Positions 1 to 7,019 are shown, numbered from the stretch's first letter. The stretch: 22,566 nt of DNA from Clostridia bacterium (GCA_026000945.1 BNZI01000015.1:1-22566); one strand, 5' to 3'. Notes: generated by a model from the letters alone, not told the origin. A program made the numbers and translations.

Positions 1-1
1 C

Positions 2-49
2 CTAAGCCTTGAGCAAAAAGTCCTGACCATCCATTCTCTGAAAATATAG
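2..49 (+). CDS. 3' end of an unidentified upstream gene (partial)
   Basis: An open frame enters the window at base 2 and ends at TAG (47-49), giving a 15-residue tail LSLEQKVLTIHSLKI. It stops 9 bases before the next ATG, and the SD of that next gene lies in this gap. Tight spacing would fit a co-transcribed upstream gene. Fifteen residues are too few to name a family, and a chance open frame of this length cannot be excluded. Confidence 0.4.
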   Translation, partial: LSLEQKVLTIHSLKI

Positions 50-58
50 AGGTGCAGC

Positions 59-1042
59 ATGTCGATTAATGTAGGAATTATTGGAGCAGGGACGATTGCG
101 CACAAAATGTCCCAAACCATTCAGGCAGTAGAAGGAGCAAATGCTTATGCAATTGCTTCTCGAAATGCTCAGCGGGCAGCTGTGTTTGCTGAAAAATATC
201 AATTTGAAAAAGCTTATGATTCTTATGAGAGGATGTTAAAAGATCCAGCTGTAGATTTGGTTTACGTGGCAACACCACATTCTCATCATTATGAACATGC
301 TCGTTTAGCTCTAGAAAGAGGTAAAGCAGTCCTTTGTGAAAAACCTTTTAGTGTAAATGCTGAACAATCAAAAAAACTGATTGCAGCGGCACAAGTTAAA
401 AATTTATTCATTACAGAAGCAATATGGACAAGATATTTGCCAATGAGAAAAACTTTAGAAGAGATTTTAGACAGAAAAGTAATTGGAGAAATTTTTTCTT
501 TGAGTGGAAATTTAGGTTATCCAAATAAAGATCTAGAGAGGATGAAAGATCCGAACTTAGCAGGAGGAGCTTTACTAGATTTAGGTGTGTATGCCGTTCA
601 TTTTGCTTTTATGGTTTTTCCCTCACAAACTTTGCGTTCCATTCACTCTTTTGCCATTAAAACAGAAGAAAATGTAGATTTGCAAAATAGTTTTACTTTA
701 CAGTTTGAAGATCAAAAGATGGCGGTTTTATCTAGTTCGATGGCGGCTGTTTTGGATCGTAGGGGAATGATTCATGGAAGCGAAGGCTACATTGAGGTGG
801 ATAATATCAATCACATTCAACAGATTAAGGTTTATAATAAAAACCATGAGTTAATTGAAGAGCATAAAGCTCCACCGGAAATTACTGGATTTGAATATGA
901 ACTTTTGGCATCTATTCATGCGATAGAAAATGGAAAATTAGAGTGTGAGGAAATCACGCATGAAGAAACCATCAAAGTGATGGAAGTAATGGATCAATTG
1001 CGAGCAGAATGGGGTATGGTTTATCCTGGTTTAGAGTGGTGA
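59..1042 (+). CDS. Gfo/Idh/MocA family NAD(P)-dependent oxidoreductase
   Basis: Predicted cytoplasmic dehydrogenase acting on a sugar, inositol or dihydrodiol-type substrate; the exact substrate cannot be told from sequence. The 327-residue length is normal for the family. The N-terminal Rossmann fold carries GIIGAGTIA (residues 6-14) for the dinucleotide. The family signature EKP is at 94-96 in CEKPFSVN, where the Lys is the usual catalytic residue. The C-terminal domain has GGALLDLGVYAVH at 169-181, where Asp174 and His181 are typical substrate-site residues. The pattern is closest to the dihydrodiol-dehydrogenase-like branch. The start ATG is preceded by AGAGGTG (about 48-54). No sugar transporter or kinase lies beside it in the window, so context does not refine the substrate. 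Confidence 0.9.
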   Translation: MSINVGIIGAGTIAHKMSQTIQAVEGANAYAIASRNAQRAAVFAEKYQFEKAYDSYERMLKDPAVDLVYVATPHSHHYEHARLALERGKAVLCEKPFSVNAEQSKKLIAAAQVKNLFITEAIWTRYLPMRKTLEEILDRKVIGEIFSLSGNLGYPNKDLERMKDPNLAGGALLDLGVYAVHFAFMVFPSQTLRSIHSFAIKTEENVDLQNSFTLQFEDQKMAVLSSSMAAVLDRRGMIHGSEGYIEVDNINHIQQIKVYNKNHELIEEHKAPPEITGFEYELLASIHAIENGKLECEEITHEETIKVMEVMDQLRAEWGMVYPGLEW

Positions 1043-1050
1043 AAAAAGAC

Positions 1051-1079
1051 TTGTTTACCGAAAAAAAATTTGGTACAAT
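1051..1079 (+). promoter_or_regulatory. Sigma-A-type promoter ahead of the palindromic noncoding element
   Basis: TTGTTT (1051-1056) and TACAAT (1074-1079) are separated by 17 bases that include an A-tract. Transcription would start near 1086, just before the first hairpin of the noncoding element, and no ORF follows for over 500 bases. The simplest product is a noncoding RNA. Inferred from consensus match only. Confidence 0.5.
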
Positions 1080-1081
1080 GC

Positions 1082-1228
1082 TTACCTAGCATAGCAAAAA
1101 TTCATGTTTTAGCTATGGATTAATGTGGGTGTACACAGGAAACATCTACGCTTGATTTAGTAAGGCTATTATATGTTGAATAGCCTTACTAAATCAAGAA
1201 TCCCTGCTAAAGTCTGGGGAGTTGTCAA
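1082..1228 (+). mobile_element. Palindromic mini-element resembling an IS200/IS605 right end (omega-RNA-like), no transposase
   Basis: Four hairpins follow one another. CATAGC (1090-1095) pairs with GCTATG (1112-1117). GGGTGT (1127-1132) pairs with ACATCT (1142-1147), with two G-U pairs. A perfect 20-bp stem is formed by 1151-1170 and 1179-1198 around an 8-base loop. The last is the imperfect CCCTGC-TAAA-GTCTGGGG. The final segment, ending GGGGAGTTGTCAAC, looks like the noncoding right ends that follow tnpB in clostridial IS200/IS605 elements, as recalled and not searched. TTAC at 1082-1085 and TCAA at 1225-1228 match the cleavage tetranucleotides known for IS608-type elements. No tnpA or tnpB is present, so this would be a solo or trans-mobilised (PATE-like) derivative. 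Exact ends are uncertain; TTAC also occurs at 1055-1058. Confidence 0.5.
1151..1198. repeat. Perfect 20-bp inverted repeat with 8-base loop
   Basis: CTTGATTTAGTAAGGCTATT (1151-1170) is matched exactly by its reverse complement at 1179-1198 around the loop ATATGTTG. No T-run follows, so this is not an ordinary intrinsic terminator. It forms the main stem of the IS200/IS605-like noncoding element. Confidence 0.9.
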
Positions 1229-1229
1229 C

Positions 1230-1556
1230 TAGGGCAGGTTATACTACCTAAAATGCTTAGATTTCGAGTGAAATTTTCGTTTTGCAAGTAAAATTTTTGA
1301 AGATAACCATGCGTATTGCAAGAAAATAAAGAGCTTGTTCGATATTTCTGAGCAAGGAGAATAGTGTGTATAGTTTTTCTCCTACATGAAGAAGTGACAT
1401 AGAATGCTGGAGGTATTTCAAAGGAAGCTCGACATCGTAGGAGGGAAGGTAGACCAAATATTCTCCCGTAAGTGAGATAGGAAAACAGCTTCTAAACGCA
1501 GAGCAGAGGAAAATCTACTAAAAGATGGGGTTTGCGGTAGCGTGACACGACGAGTA
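1230..1556 (-). mobile_element. MITE-like dispersed repeat, copy A (inverted)
   Basis: The left end TAGGGCAGGTTATACTACC (1230-1248) matches the ends of the copies at 7020 and 12811. The right end, read on the minus strand, is TACTCGTCGTGTCACGCTACC. Flanking TA dinucleotides at 1230-1231 and 1555-1556 suggest a TA target duplication. Internal blocks shared with the other copies include TCTCACTTACGGGAGAATAT (minus strand, about 1477-1458) and a stretch around 1290-1340. It inserted directly next to the TCAAC end of the palindromic element. It contains a 66-codon minus-strand frame (1257-1457) that is interrupted in the other two copies and is probably not a gene. Confidence 0.8.
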
Positions 1557-1560
1557 TAAG
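1532..1560 (+). promoter_or_regulatory. Candidate promoter at the edge of MITE copy A, upstream of the GTPase gene
   Basis: TTGCGG (1532-1537), a 17-base spacer and TATAAG (1555-1560) form a reasonable sigma-A promoter. The -35 lies inside the element's terminal repeat, and the -10 is built from the flanking TA plus host sequence. It would start a transcript near 1567, about 70 bases before the GTPase start. The 34 bases between the terminator-like hairpin and the ATG are too short to hold another promoter. Confidence 0.35.
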
Positions 1561-1567
1561 AGCCAGT

Positions 1568-1604
1568 GGCTGCTTAAAAAAAACGACTGTAAGCAGTCGT
1601 TTTT
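1568..1604 (+). terminator. Intrinsic terminator with possible antiterminator (attenuator-like)
   Basis: The stem 1579-1589 / 1594-1604 (core ACGACTG/CAGTCGT flanked by A and T runs, loop TAAG) is a clear intrinsic terminator and can work in both directions. Upstream, GGCTGCTTA (1568-1576) can pair with TAAGCAGTC (1590-1598), with 9 bp including one G-U. That pairing would destroy the terminator stem. This mutually exclusive arrangement lies in the short leader of the following gene. The terminator is well supported; a regulatory switch is inference. Confidence 0.75.
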
Positions 1605-1638
1605 CTGTGATTCTTTTCATCATAACGAAAGGAGAAAA

Positions 1639-2577
1639 ATGGATATACCAGTATATGGGATTCTAGGCTTTGCGGATTCGGGGAAGACTTCTTTTATCCG
1701 TTTTACTTTAGAACAAGAATATTTTGGAGACGGTTCCCGTAATTTATTAATTGTGACAGAAGAAGGGAAAGAGAAATACAATCAAGAAGACTTAGATCAA
1801 TATTTTACGCAAATGATTATCATGAATGCACCAGAGCAATTCAATACAAAATATTTAGAAGAATTGCAAGAAAAATATGATCCTGAATGTATCATTATTG
1901 AATATAATAGTCTTTGGGGAATGAAGCAACTTTTGCAAACAGAATGGCCAAAACAGTGGACGTTAAACCAAACCATTATGACTGTGTGCGCAAAGGATTT
2001 TGAAGCGAATCTAAATCAAATGAGGTCTTTATTTGTGGAACAAATTGTAGAAACAAATAAAATTATTTTTAATCGATGCCAAACAGGAATGAATTTGAAA
2101 TTTTGGAGAAAAAGTATCAAATCACTGAATGCAGCGGTAGAGGTCGTTTTTGAGTCAATAGATGAGGAGTTGGAGAAATGGGAAGAGCAATTGCCTTATG
2201 ATATTACTCAGAATGTTATTCGAGTGGATGAAGCGGACTATGGCATATGGTATATGGATGCGCTAGAACATCCTGAACATTATCAAAACAAAACGATAGA
2301 GCTTTCCGCTATGGTTGTACGCTCGGAAGAGCTTCCTCTTTCGCAGTTTATTTTGGGTAGGATGTCAAAAACAAATGATGAGGAGAATCTTGTATTTATT
2401 GGGTTTTTATGCAAAAATGAACAAGATTTAGATTTACAAACCAAGCAATGGATACACATTGAAGCAAGATTTAATGTGGAGTATCAGGAGGTGCACAAAA
2501 AAGAAACTCCGGTTTTGTATACAAAGAAAATTAAATTGGTAGAAGCTCCAAAAGAAAAACTAGTATATTTTACATAA
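1639..2577 (+). CDS. G3E/CobW-like P-loop GTPase with DUF1980-like C-terminal region
   Basis: A 312-residue cytoplasmic protein. The P-loop GFADSGKT (10-17) starts a GTPase domain; the segment KIIFNRC is at the place where CobW-family proteins carry the NKxD guanine-specificity motif. No CxCC metal-binding motif of classical COG0523 metallochaperones is visible. The C-terminal third (about 220-312, from NKTIELSAMVVRSEELPLSQ) resembles the DUF1980/TIGR03943 domain, whose genes in Clostridia often sit with a permease and a similar GTPase. No permease follows here. A role in metal or cofactor handling is therefore inference from family resemblance. SD AAAGGAG lies 6 bases before the ATG, and a terminator-like hairpin lies 35 bases upstream. 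Confidence 0.7.
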   Translation: MDIPVYGILGFADSGKTSFIRFTLEQEYFGDGSRNLLIVTEEGKEKYNQEDLDQYFTQMIIMNAPEQFNTKYLEELQEKYDPECIIIEYNSLWGMKQLLQTEWPKQWTLNQTIMTVCAKDFEANLNQMRSLFVEQIVETNKIIFNRCQTGMNLKFWRKSIKSLNAAVEVVFESIDEELEKWEEQLPYDITQNVIRVDEADYGIWYMDALEHPEHYQNKTIELSAMVVRSEELPLSQFILGRMSKTNDEENLVFIGFLCKNEQDLDLQTKQWIHIEARFNVEYQEVHKKETPVLYTKKIKLVEAPKEKLVYFT

Positions 2578-2585
2578 AAATTAAC

Positions 2586-2637
2586 AGACTCTGCATTCAA
2601 AAAAACAGAATGCCATGCGGGAGTCTTCAAGTTTTTT
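2586..2637 (+). terminator. Intrinsic terminator after the GTPase gene
   Basis: AGACT (2586-2590) pairs with AGTCT (2622-2626), and GCATTC (2593-2598) pairs with GAATGC (2608-2613), with an asymmetric internal bulge. The run TTTTTT at 2632-2637 follows. It separates the GTPase gene from the CAP-domain gene. Confidence 0.6.
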
Positions 2638-2682
2638 GATTAAATCCTGCGACTTTATAAGAAGGAGAAAAAAGGAGAAAAG

Positions 2683-3849
2683 ATGAAGAATAAGATAATC
2701 GTCGCATTAGGAATCATTTTATTTCTGGGGATTGGTTTTGTGTTACTTCATAGCAGAGCAAACATGATGAATACTGAAGTTTTACTCAAGCAAAAATTTT
2801 CCATGCAAACTGTTGCTGCCAAAGTTGATTCCAGCGCAGGAAAATGGGAAATTGAAAATCAAGTTTGGTATTATAAAAAAACAGATGGAACTTATTATAC
2901 AGGATGGTTAAATGATCAAGGGAAGTGGTATTATTTTGATAAAGAGGGAAAAATGCAAATCGGCTGGTTGACAGAAGGTACACGTAGGTATTTTTTTCAG
3001 TCGGATGGGGAAATGTTGTCTTCCCAATGGTTGAATTGGAACAATCGTCGGTATTATTTAAAAAGTGATGGAGCAGCGCAAGGTAGCGGTTGGTTCTTGG
3101 ATCAGGGTGTATGGTATTTTTTAAATAGTCAAGGGGAAATGTATACTGGATGGATGGTAGAAAATGGAAATAGCTACTATTTGCGGGAAGATGGAGGTAT
3201 GCATATTGGATGGCTCTTGCTTGAAAATTACTGGCATTATTTTCAAGATAATGGTGCGGAATTAAGGAATGCATGGTTATATGAAAATGGAAATTGGTAT
3301 TATTTAAACCGTTTAGGTCAAAAATTGACAAATGCAGTCACTCCAGATGGTTATACGGTGGATGGAGAAGGAAGGCTAGTGAATACGGCAGATGCTGCTC
3401 AACTAAATGCTTATGTCAGCCAGCGTTATACGGTGTTTGTTGGTGATTGGACAGAACGGATGAAGAACAAAATTTTTGTGTTAGTCAATGAGTATCGGCA
3501 AAGTCATGGATTATCTGCACTACAATTGAATAGTCGACTAGTAAAAGGAGCTGAAATTCGGGCAAAAGAAATTTCAAGTTCCTTTTTGCATGCCCGTCCG
3601 GATGGAAGAAGTTGTTTTGTAGTAATGGACGAAGTTGGTTATTACTATCATGAGGCGGGAGAAAATGCGGCTTATTATTTTTCACAAAAAAAGAACATTG
3701 AAGAAATAGCTATTTCTATTTTTGAAATGTGGAAAGGTAGTCCGGAACATAATGCAATGATGCTCCATGCAGGAATGGTAGATGAAGGCTTAGGATTTTA
3801 TTTACTGGATGGAACAGTTTATGCCATACAGCTTTTAGGTTCTCTTTAG
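2683..3849 (+). CDS. Secreted cell-wall-binding-repeat protein with C-terminal CAP (SCP/PR1) domain
   Basis: A 388-residue exported protein. Residues 4-22 form a hydrophobic signal or anchor segment after MKNK. From about 53 to 217 there are eight or nine aromatic repeats of roughly 20 residues (W-Y-Y-x-n-D-G-x-m-x-x-G-W), typical of choline/glucan-type cell-wall-binding repeats. Residues about 262-388 form a CAP domain: NEYRQSHGL, HARPDG (His303), GENAA (Glu327) and PEHNAMML (His356). These are the usual cavity His/Glu positions. CAP domains in bacteria are linked to adhesion, proteolysis-like or lipid-binding roles; which applies here is unknown. Two AAGGAG-type SDs precede the ATG. A weak TTTTGA-16-TATAAG promoter (2634-2661) may drive it as a single-gene unit. 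Confidence 0.88.
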   Translation: MKNKIIVALGIILFLGIGFVLLHSRANMMNTEVLLKQKFSMQTVAAKVDSSAGKWEIENQVWYYKKTDGTYYTGWLNDQGKWYYFDKEGKMQIGWLTEGTRRYFFQSDGEMLSSQWLNWNNRRYYLKSDGAAQGSGWFLDQGVWYFLNSQGEMYTGWMVENGNSYYLREDGGMHIGWLLLENYWHYFQDNGAELRNAWLYENGNWYYLNRLGQKLTNAVTPDGYTVDGEGRLVNTADAAQLNAYVSQRYTVFVGDWTERMKNKIFVLVNEYRQSHGLSALQLNSRLVKGAEIRAKEISSSFLHARPDGRSCFVVMDEVGYYYHEAGENAAYYFSQKKNIEEIAISIFEMWKGSPEHNAMMLHAGMVDEGLGFYLLDGTVYAIQLLGSL

Positions 3850-3908
3850 ATAGGGATCACTTATGACTTAAAAATGACCTCTATTACTGGATTGACGATT
3901 GATATTTT

Positions 3909-3938
3909 TTGACAAAATTTAAAATTTATTCCTATTTT
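3909..3938 (+). promoter_or_regulatory. Promoter candidate for the metallophosphoesterase gene
   Basis: TTGACA (3909-3914) and TATTTT (3933-3938) are 18 bases apart, in AT-rich sequence about 120 bases before the start codon. The -35 is perfect and the -10 is imperfect. Confidence 0.45.
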
Positions 3939-4059
3939 TAGTGAAATTTTTCTGTAATTTCTGTACAAGCTAAAGAATACTAGATTTTTGATTGAAATTT
4001 CATTATGCTATTTGGGGAATAAAAATCAGTCCAAAAAGACAATCGGAGGATAATACAAA

Positions 4060-5082
4060 ATGTTTTTTATTTTTTTACTATATCTTACAATCATCAGTAT
4101 TATAGCTATTGTACTTACTATCCATGATAAAAATGCTGCTCGTAAGCAAACTTGGAGAGTAAAAGAACGAACATTATTTCTTATTTCAGTCCTTGGTGGT
4201 TCTATAGCCATGTTGATCACTATGCGCCTTGTGCGCCATAAAACACAGCGGAAGAAGTTTATGATTGGAATTCCATTAATCATAGCCATACAGCTCATTC
4301 TCGTATTTGCATTTAGTCAGAGATTAACGATACGTTATTTCCATATTTCTACGAATAAAATAAACAATCGTATAAAACTTGCCTTGATTACTGACCTTCA
4401 TGCTTGCGACTATGGTACAGGGCAGTATGAATTGATTCGTTCAATCGAAGAGGAAAAGCCAGATGTGATACTTTTGTGTGGCGATATTTTTGATGATAAA
4501 ATTATGCCAAATCACACAATAGAGCTTCTTGAGGGTGTGGCAAGCAAATATCCTTGTTATTATGTAACTGGAAATCATGAATTTTGGAGCGACAGAGTTG
4601 ATGAATTTAAGGATATTTTCCGCTCCTTTGGTGTTAAAGTGCTTACTGGTACGTCGGAAATCTTAGAAATTGCTGATGAAAAGGTGCAAATAAGCGGCAT
4701 AGATGATCCTGATACGGATCGTTATTCCAGCAAGGCACTATCTTATGAGGAACAAATGGAAGGTTTGAAAACATCTCTTGAGCCAGGAATGTTTACGATA
4801 ATGATGTCACATCGCCCTGAACGTATCACTGAATTATTGTCATTAAATCCTGAACTTGTTGTGTCAGGACACGCCCATGGCGGGCAGTGGAGGATACCGT
4901 ATATTTTAGAGAATGGTTTATATGCACCACATCAAGGAATTTTCCCCAAATATACGAATGGTATCTATCATTTCGGTGATACAAAACTGATTGTTAGTAG
5001 AGGGTTGGCACGGGAAACGACCATCGTACCAAGGATATTTAATCGTCCTGAATTAGTGATGATCACCATTCAGGGAATTTAG
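4060..5082 (+). CDS. DUF1294 membrane domain fused to a calcineurin-like metallophosphoesterase
   Basis: A 340-residue predicted membrane protein. Residues 1-85 match the DUF1294 pattern: a first hydrophobic span, DKNAARKQTWRVKE, LGGSIAMLITMRLVRHKT, KKF-IGIP, and a last hydrophobic span. From about 105 a YkuE-type metallophosphoesterase follows with all metal-site motifs: TDLH (Asp112, His114), GDIFDD (Asp142), GNHE (Asn172, His173), SHRPE (His250) and GHAHGGQ (His270, His272). The catalytic domain is probably held at the membrane; the substrate is unknown. SD CGGAGG lies 12 bases before the ATG, a little far. It uses CGC, GGC and GCC more than the surrounding genes by eye, which could indicate acquisition. 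A fragment matching its own C-terminal region follows at 5125-5157. Confidence 0.88.
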   Translation: MFFIFLLYLTIISIIAIVLTIHDKNAARKQTWRVKERTLFLISVLGGSIAMLITMRLVRHKTQRKKFMIGIPLIIAIQLILVFAFSQRLTIRYFHISTNKINNRIKLALITDLHACDYGTGQYELIRSIEEEKPDVILLCGDIFDDKIMPNHTIELLEGVASKYPCYYVTGNHEFWSDRVDEFKDIFRSFGVKVLTGTSEILEIADEKVQISGIDDPDTDRYSSKALSYEEQMEGLKTSLEPGMFTIMMSHRPERITELLSLNPELVVSGHAHGGQWRIPYILENGLYAPHQGIFPKYTNGIYHFGDTKLIVSRGLARETTIVPRIFNRPELVMITIQGI

Positions 5083-5124
5083 AAATAAATAATTTGCTCA
5101 GCTTATTTTCTTATAGTGGAAAGA

Positions 5125-5157
5125 TATGCGCCACATCAAGGAATTTTTCCAAAATAA
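5125..5157 (+). pseudogene. Remnant repeat of the metallophosphoesterase C-terminal coding region
   Basis: This stretch encodes YAPHQGIFPK followed by TAA. It repeats the same ten residues encoded at 4921-4950 in the intact gene, with only a few base differences. The flanks do not match. It looks like the scar of a second, decayed copy or of a gene replacement that left a piece of the earlier allele. Confidence 0.6.
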
Positions 5158-5291
5158 AAGAAAAAAAGAGAGGACTATTGAATAAAATAAAAATGAAATA
5201 TTTTGGTCAAATTCTAAAAAAATTGTTTTGTCTGTACTTGTATTCTGTCGCTTAAGTTTCAGTTTAACTTACTGCTTAAGGAAGAAAATTA

Positions 5292-5332
5292 AGAAGAACG
5301 CTCAAGCAATGGTATCGCTTGAGCGTTCTTCT
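5292..5332 (-). terminator. Strong intrinsic terminator between convergent genes
   Basis: A perfect 16-bp stem, AGAAGAACGCTCAAGC (5292-5307) with its reverse complement at 5317-5332, closes a 9-base loop. On the minus strand it is followed by a T-rich run (TTCTTAATTTTC). It sits 30 bases past the stop codon of the GH4 gene and can also end transcription from the plus-strand gene. Confidence 0.85.
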
Positions 5333-5362
5333 ATTGGTAAAGCTTAGACTAATGTAAAATGA

Positions 5363-6775
5363 TTATTTTTTGTCTAATTCAGCAATTTTTTCTTTAAATT
5401 GTGGTAAATATTCTTTATGAGCAACTAATAGTTCATCTAAAACTGTTTTTGCCACTGTTCCACTAGGAATTAAAGGATTTAAGGTAAAAGCTTGTAAAGC
5501 TGTACCATAATCTCCGGTGTAAGCAGCATCAATCGTTACTAATTCCATATCTTTCAATGCTTGTAAATGGCCTCTGCATGCAGGAGAAAAACTACCCCAT
5601 GTGATTGGTACAGGCCCGTTTGAAGTGATGATACTAGAAATTTCTACAACGACATCATTAGGCAAGTCAGAAATTGCACCGTTGTTTTTTGTACTAACTA
5701 CCATTTCTGTACGTTTGTCATTGTAAATGGAGTTAATCAATTCGCAAGCGGCATCACTGTAATAGGCTCCACCACGTTTTTCTAATTGAGGAGGTTTGAT
5801 GGATAAGTTGGGGTCTTTATAAAGTTCGAACAATTCGGCTTCTGTGCGTTTTACGACTTCTGCACGTGTTTCTCCTTTTGCGAATTTCTCTAATTCTTCT
5901 TGTAACATGTTGTCTGTCATGTAATAGTAGCGGTGATACATACAAGGAATAGCTTCCAGGCCTAAAATTTGCTCGGGGAGATAAGAAATGCTAGGGATAT
6001 TTCGTACACCAGAATCATTTTTTGCATCTTCTGGTTCAGGTTCTCCAGATAGTTTACGATAATTTGCCATAGCTTGTTCCGGACCTTCGGCTGTAGAATA
6101 AAGTTTTTGTAAAAGTTCTTTCGTAATTTCTTTACCTTCTTTATTCCATACTTTGTGCCAATGAAAGTGATTTAAACCGGCAAATTTAAAGAATAGATCA
6201 GATTCTGCTGTATTTGCTGCACCGGAAACAAGTTTGCGGCAAGAAATGGGTACATTACATAAGCCTACAACACGATCCCATTTTCCATAACGCATAACTG
6301 CTTCTGTAACAATACCTGCTGGATTCGTAAAGTTAACCAGCCAAGCATTGGGGCAAAGTTCCTTCATATCTTCCACGATGGACAAAATAACAGGGATAGT
6401 ACGGAAAGCTTTGAATAACCCTCCCGCCCCGTTTGTCTCTTGCCCTAATATTCCATGAGTAAGCGGTATACGTTCGTCTTTGATACGGGCATCTAAGAGT
6501 CCCACACGGAATTGTGTGGAAACAAAATCCGCATCTTTTAAAGCTTCTCTACGGTTGAGAGTAAGGTGTACTTCCCAATCTAAACCAGCAGCTTTAATCA
6601 TGCGTTTTGCCATATTTCCTACAATTTCAAGTTTTTCTTTTCCGGCTTCGACATCTACGAACCAAAATTCTTTAATAGGTAATTCATCTTTACGTTTGAT
6701 AAATCCCTCGACTAATTCCGGAGTGTAGCTGGAACCACCGCCAATTGTAACAAGTTTAATTGGTTTTTTGTTCAT
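5363..6775 (-). CDS. 6-phospho-beta-glucosidase, glycoside hydrolase family 4
   Basis: A 470-residue NAD+- and divalent-metal-dependent hydrolase of the LicH/CelF/ChbF type, which cleaves phosphorylated beta-glucosides after PTS uptake by a redox-elimination mechanism. Visible motifs are the dinucleotide loop IGGGSSYTPE (11-20), GILGQETNGAGG (108-119), NFTNPAG (148-154), the metal-binding CNVP (Cys173-Asn174) and GLNHFHW (Asn202, His203). The length is typical of the family. The start is fixed by AAGGAGG six to seven bases upstream on the minus strand. No PTS genes lie in the window, so it is a stand-alone unit with its own promoter, operator-like dyad and terminator. CNVP points to the 6-phospho-beta-glucosidase branch and away from alpha-galactosidase. 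Confidence 0.93.
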   Translation of the reverse strand: MNKKPIKLVTIGGGSSYTPELVEGFIKRKDELPIKEFWFVDVEAGKEKLEIVGNMAKRMIKAAGLDWEVHLTLNRREALKDADFVSTQFRVGLLDARIKDERIPLTHGILGQETNGAGGLFKAFRTIPVILSIVEDMKELCPNAWLVNFTNPAGIVTEAVMRYGKWDRVVGLCNVPISCRKLVSGAANTAESDLFFKFAGLNHFHWHKVWNKEGKEITKELLQKLYSTAEGPEQAMANYRKLSGEPEPEDAKNDSGVRNIPSISYLPEQILGLEAIPCMYHRYYYMTDNMLQEELEKFAKGETRAEVVKRTEAELFELYKDPNLSIKPPQLEKRGGAYYSDAACELINSIYNDKRTEMVVSTKNNGAISDLPNDVVVEISSIITSNGPVPITWGSFSPACRGHLQALKDMELVTIDAAYTGDYGTALQAFTLNPLIPSGTVAKTVLDELLVAHKEYLPQFKEKIAELDKK

Positions 6776-6794
6776 TTTTTCCTCCTTACTGGCT

Positions 6795-6812
6795 TAACGA
6801 TAAATTTCGTTA
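6795..6812 (-). promoter_or_regulatory. Operator-like dyad between promoter and start of the GH4 gene
   Basis: TAACGA (6795-6800) and TCGTTA (6807-6812) form a perfect inverted repeat with a 6-base spacer. It lies downstream of the -10 hexamer and upstream of the SD, a position suited to repressor binding. It does not match the CcpA cre consensus. The regulator is unknown. Confidence 0.45.
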
Positions 6813-6820
6813 TATCTTTT

Positions 6821-6849
6821 ATTATAGGTACTTTGTTAATCAAAATCAA
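6821..6849 (-). promoter_or_regulatory. Promoter of the GH4 gene
   Basis: Read on the minus strand, TTGATT (6849-6844), a 17-base spacer and a perfect TATAAT (6826-6821). A second dyad, ATCAA-7-TTGAT (6845-6861), overlaps the -35 and could be another regulator site. Confidence 0.7.
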
Positions 6850-7019
6850 GGGATAATTGATCAAATGAGGTCTTCTATGAGCTTATTGAAATTTATTCTC
6901 ATCTAAGGAGAATGAGATCAATCTAGATAAAAAATATCTAAAGTCATACATCAAGTGAAAGTTTAGGACTTTTGCCAGCACTGATTTAAAAGATATTTTG
7001 CTGTAGGAAGTTGCTTTGT

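Noticed and set aside
1257..1457. 66-codon minus-strand frame inside MITE copy A
   Set aside because: The frame is broken by stops in copies B and C, has no clear SD and matches no family I recognise; treated as part of the repeat.
2786..3331. 181-codon minus-strand open frame
   Set aside because: It lies fully antisense to the cell-wall-binding repeats and its Tyr/Asn/His-rich sequence mirrors the repeat codons; a shadow frame.
6886..6918. Hairpin-forming sequence TTCTC...GAGAA / CTCAT...ATGAG upstream of MITE copy B
   Set aside because: The arms are only 5 bp, alternative pairings conflict, and no T-run or gene context gives it meaning.
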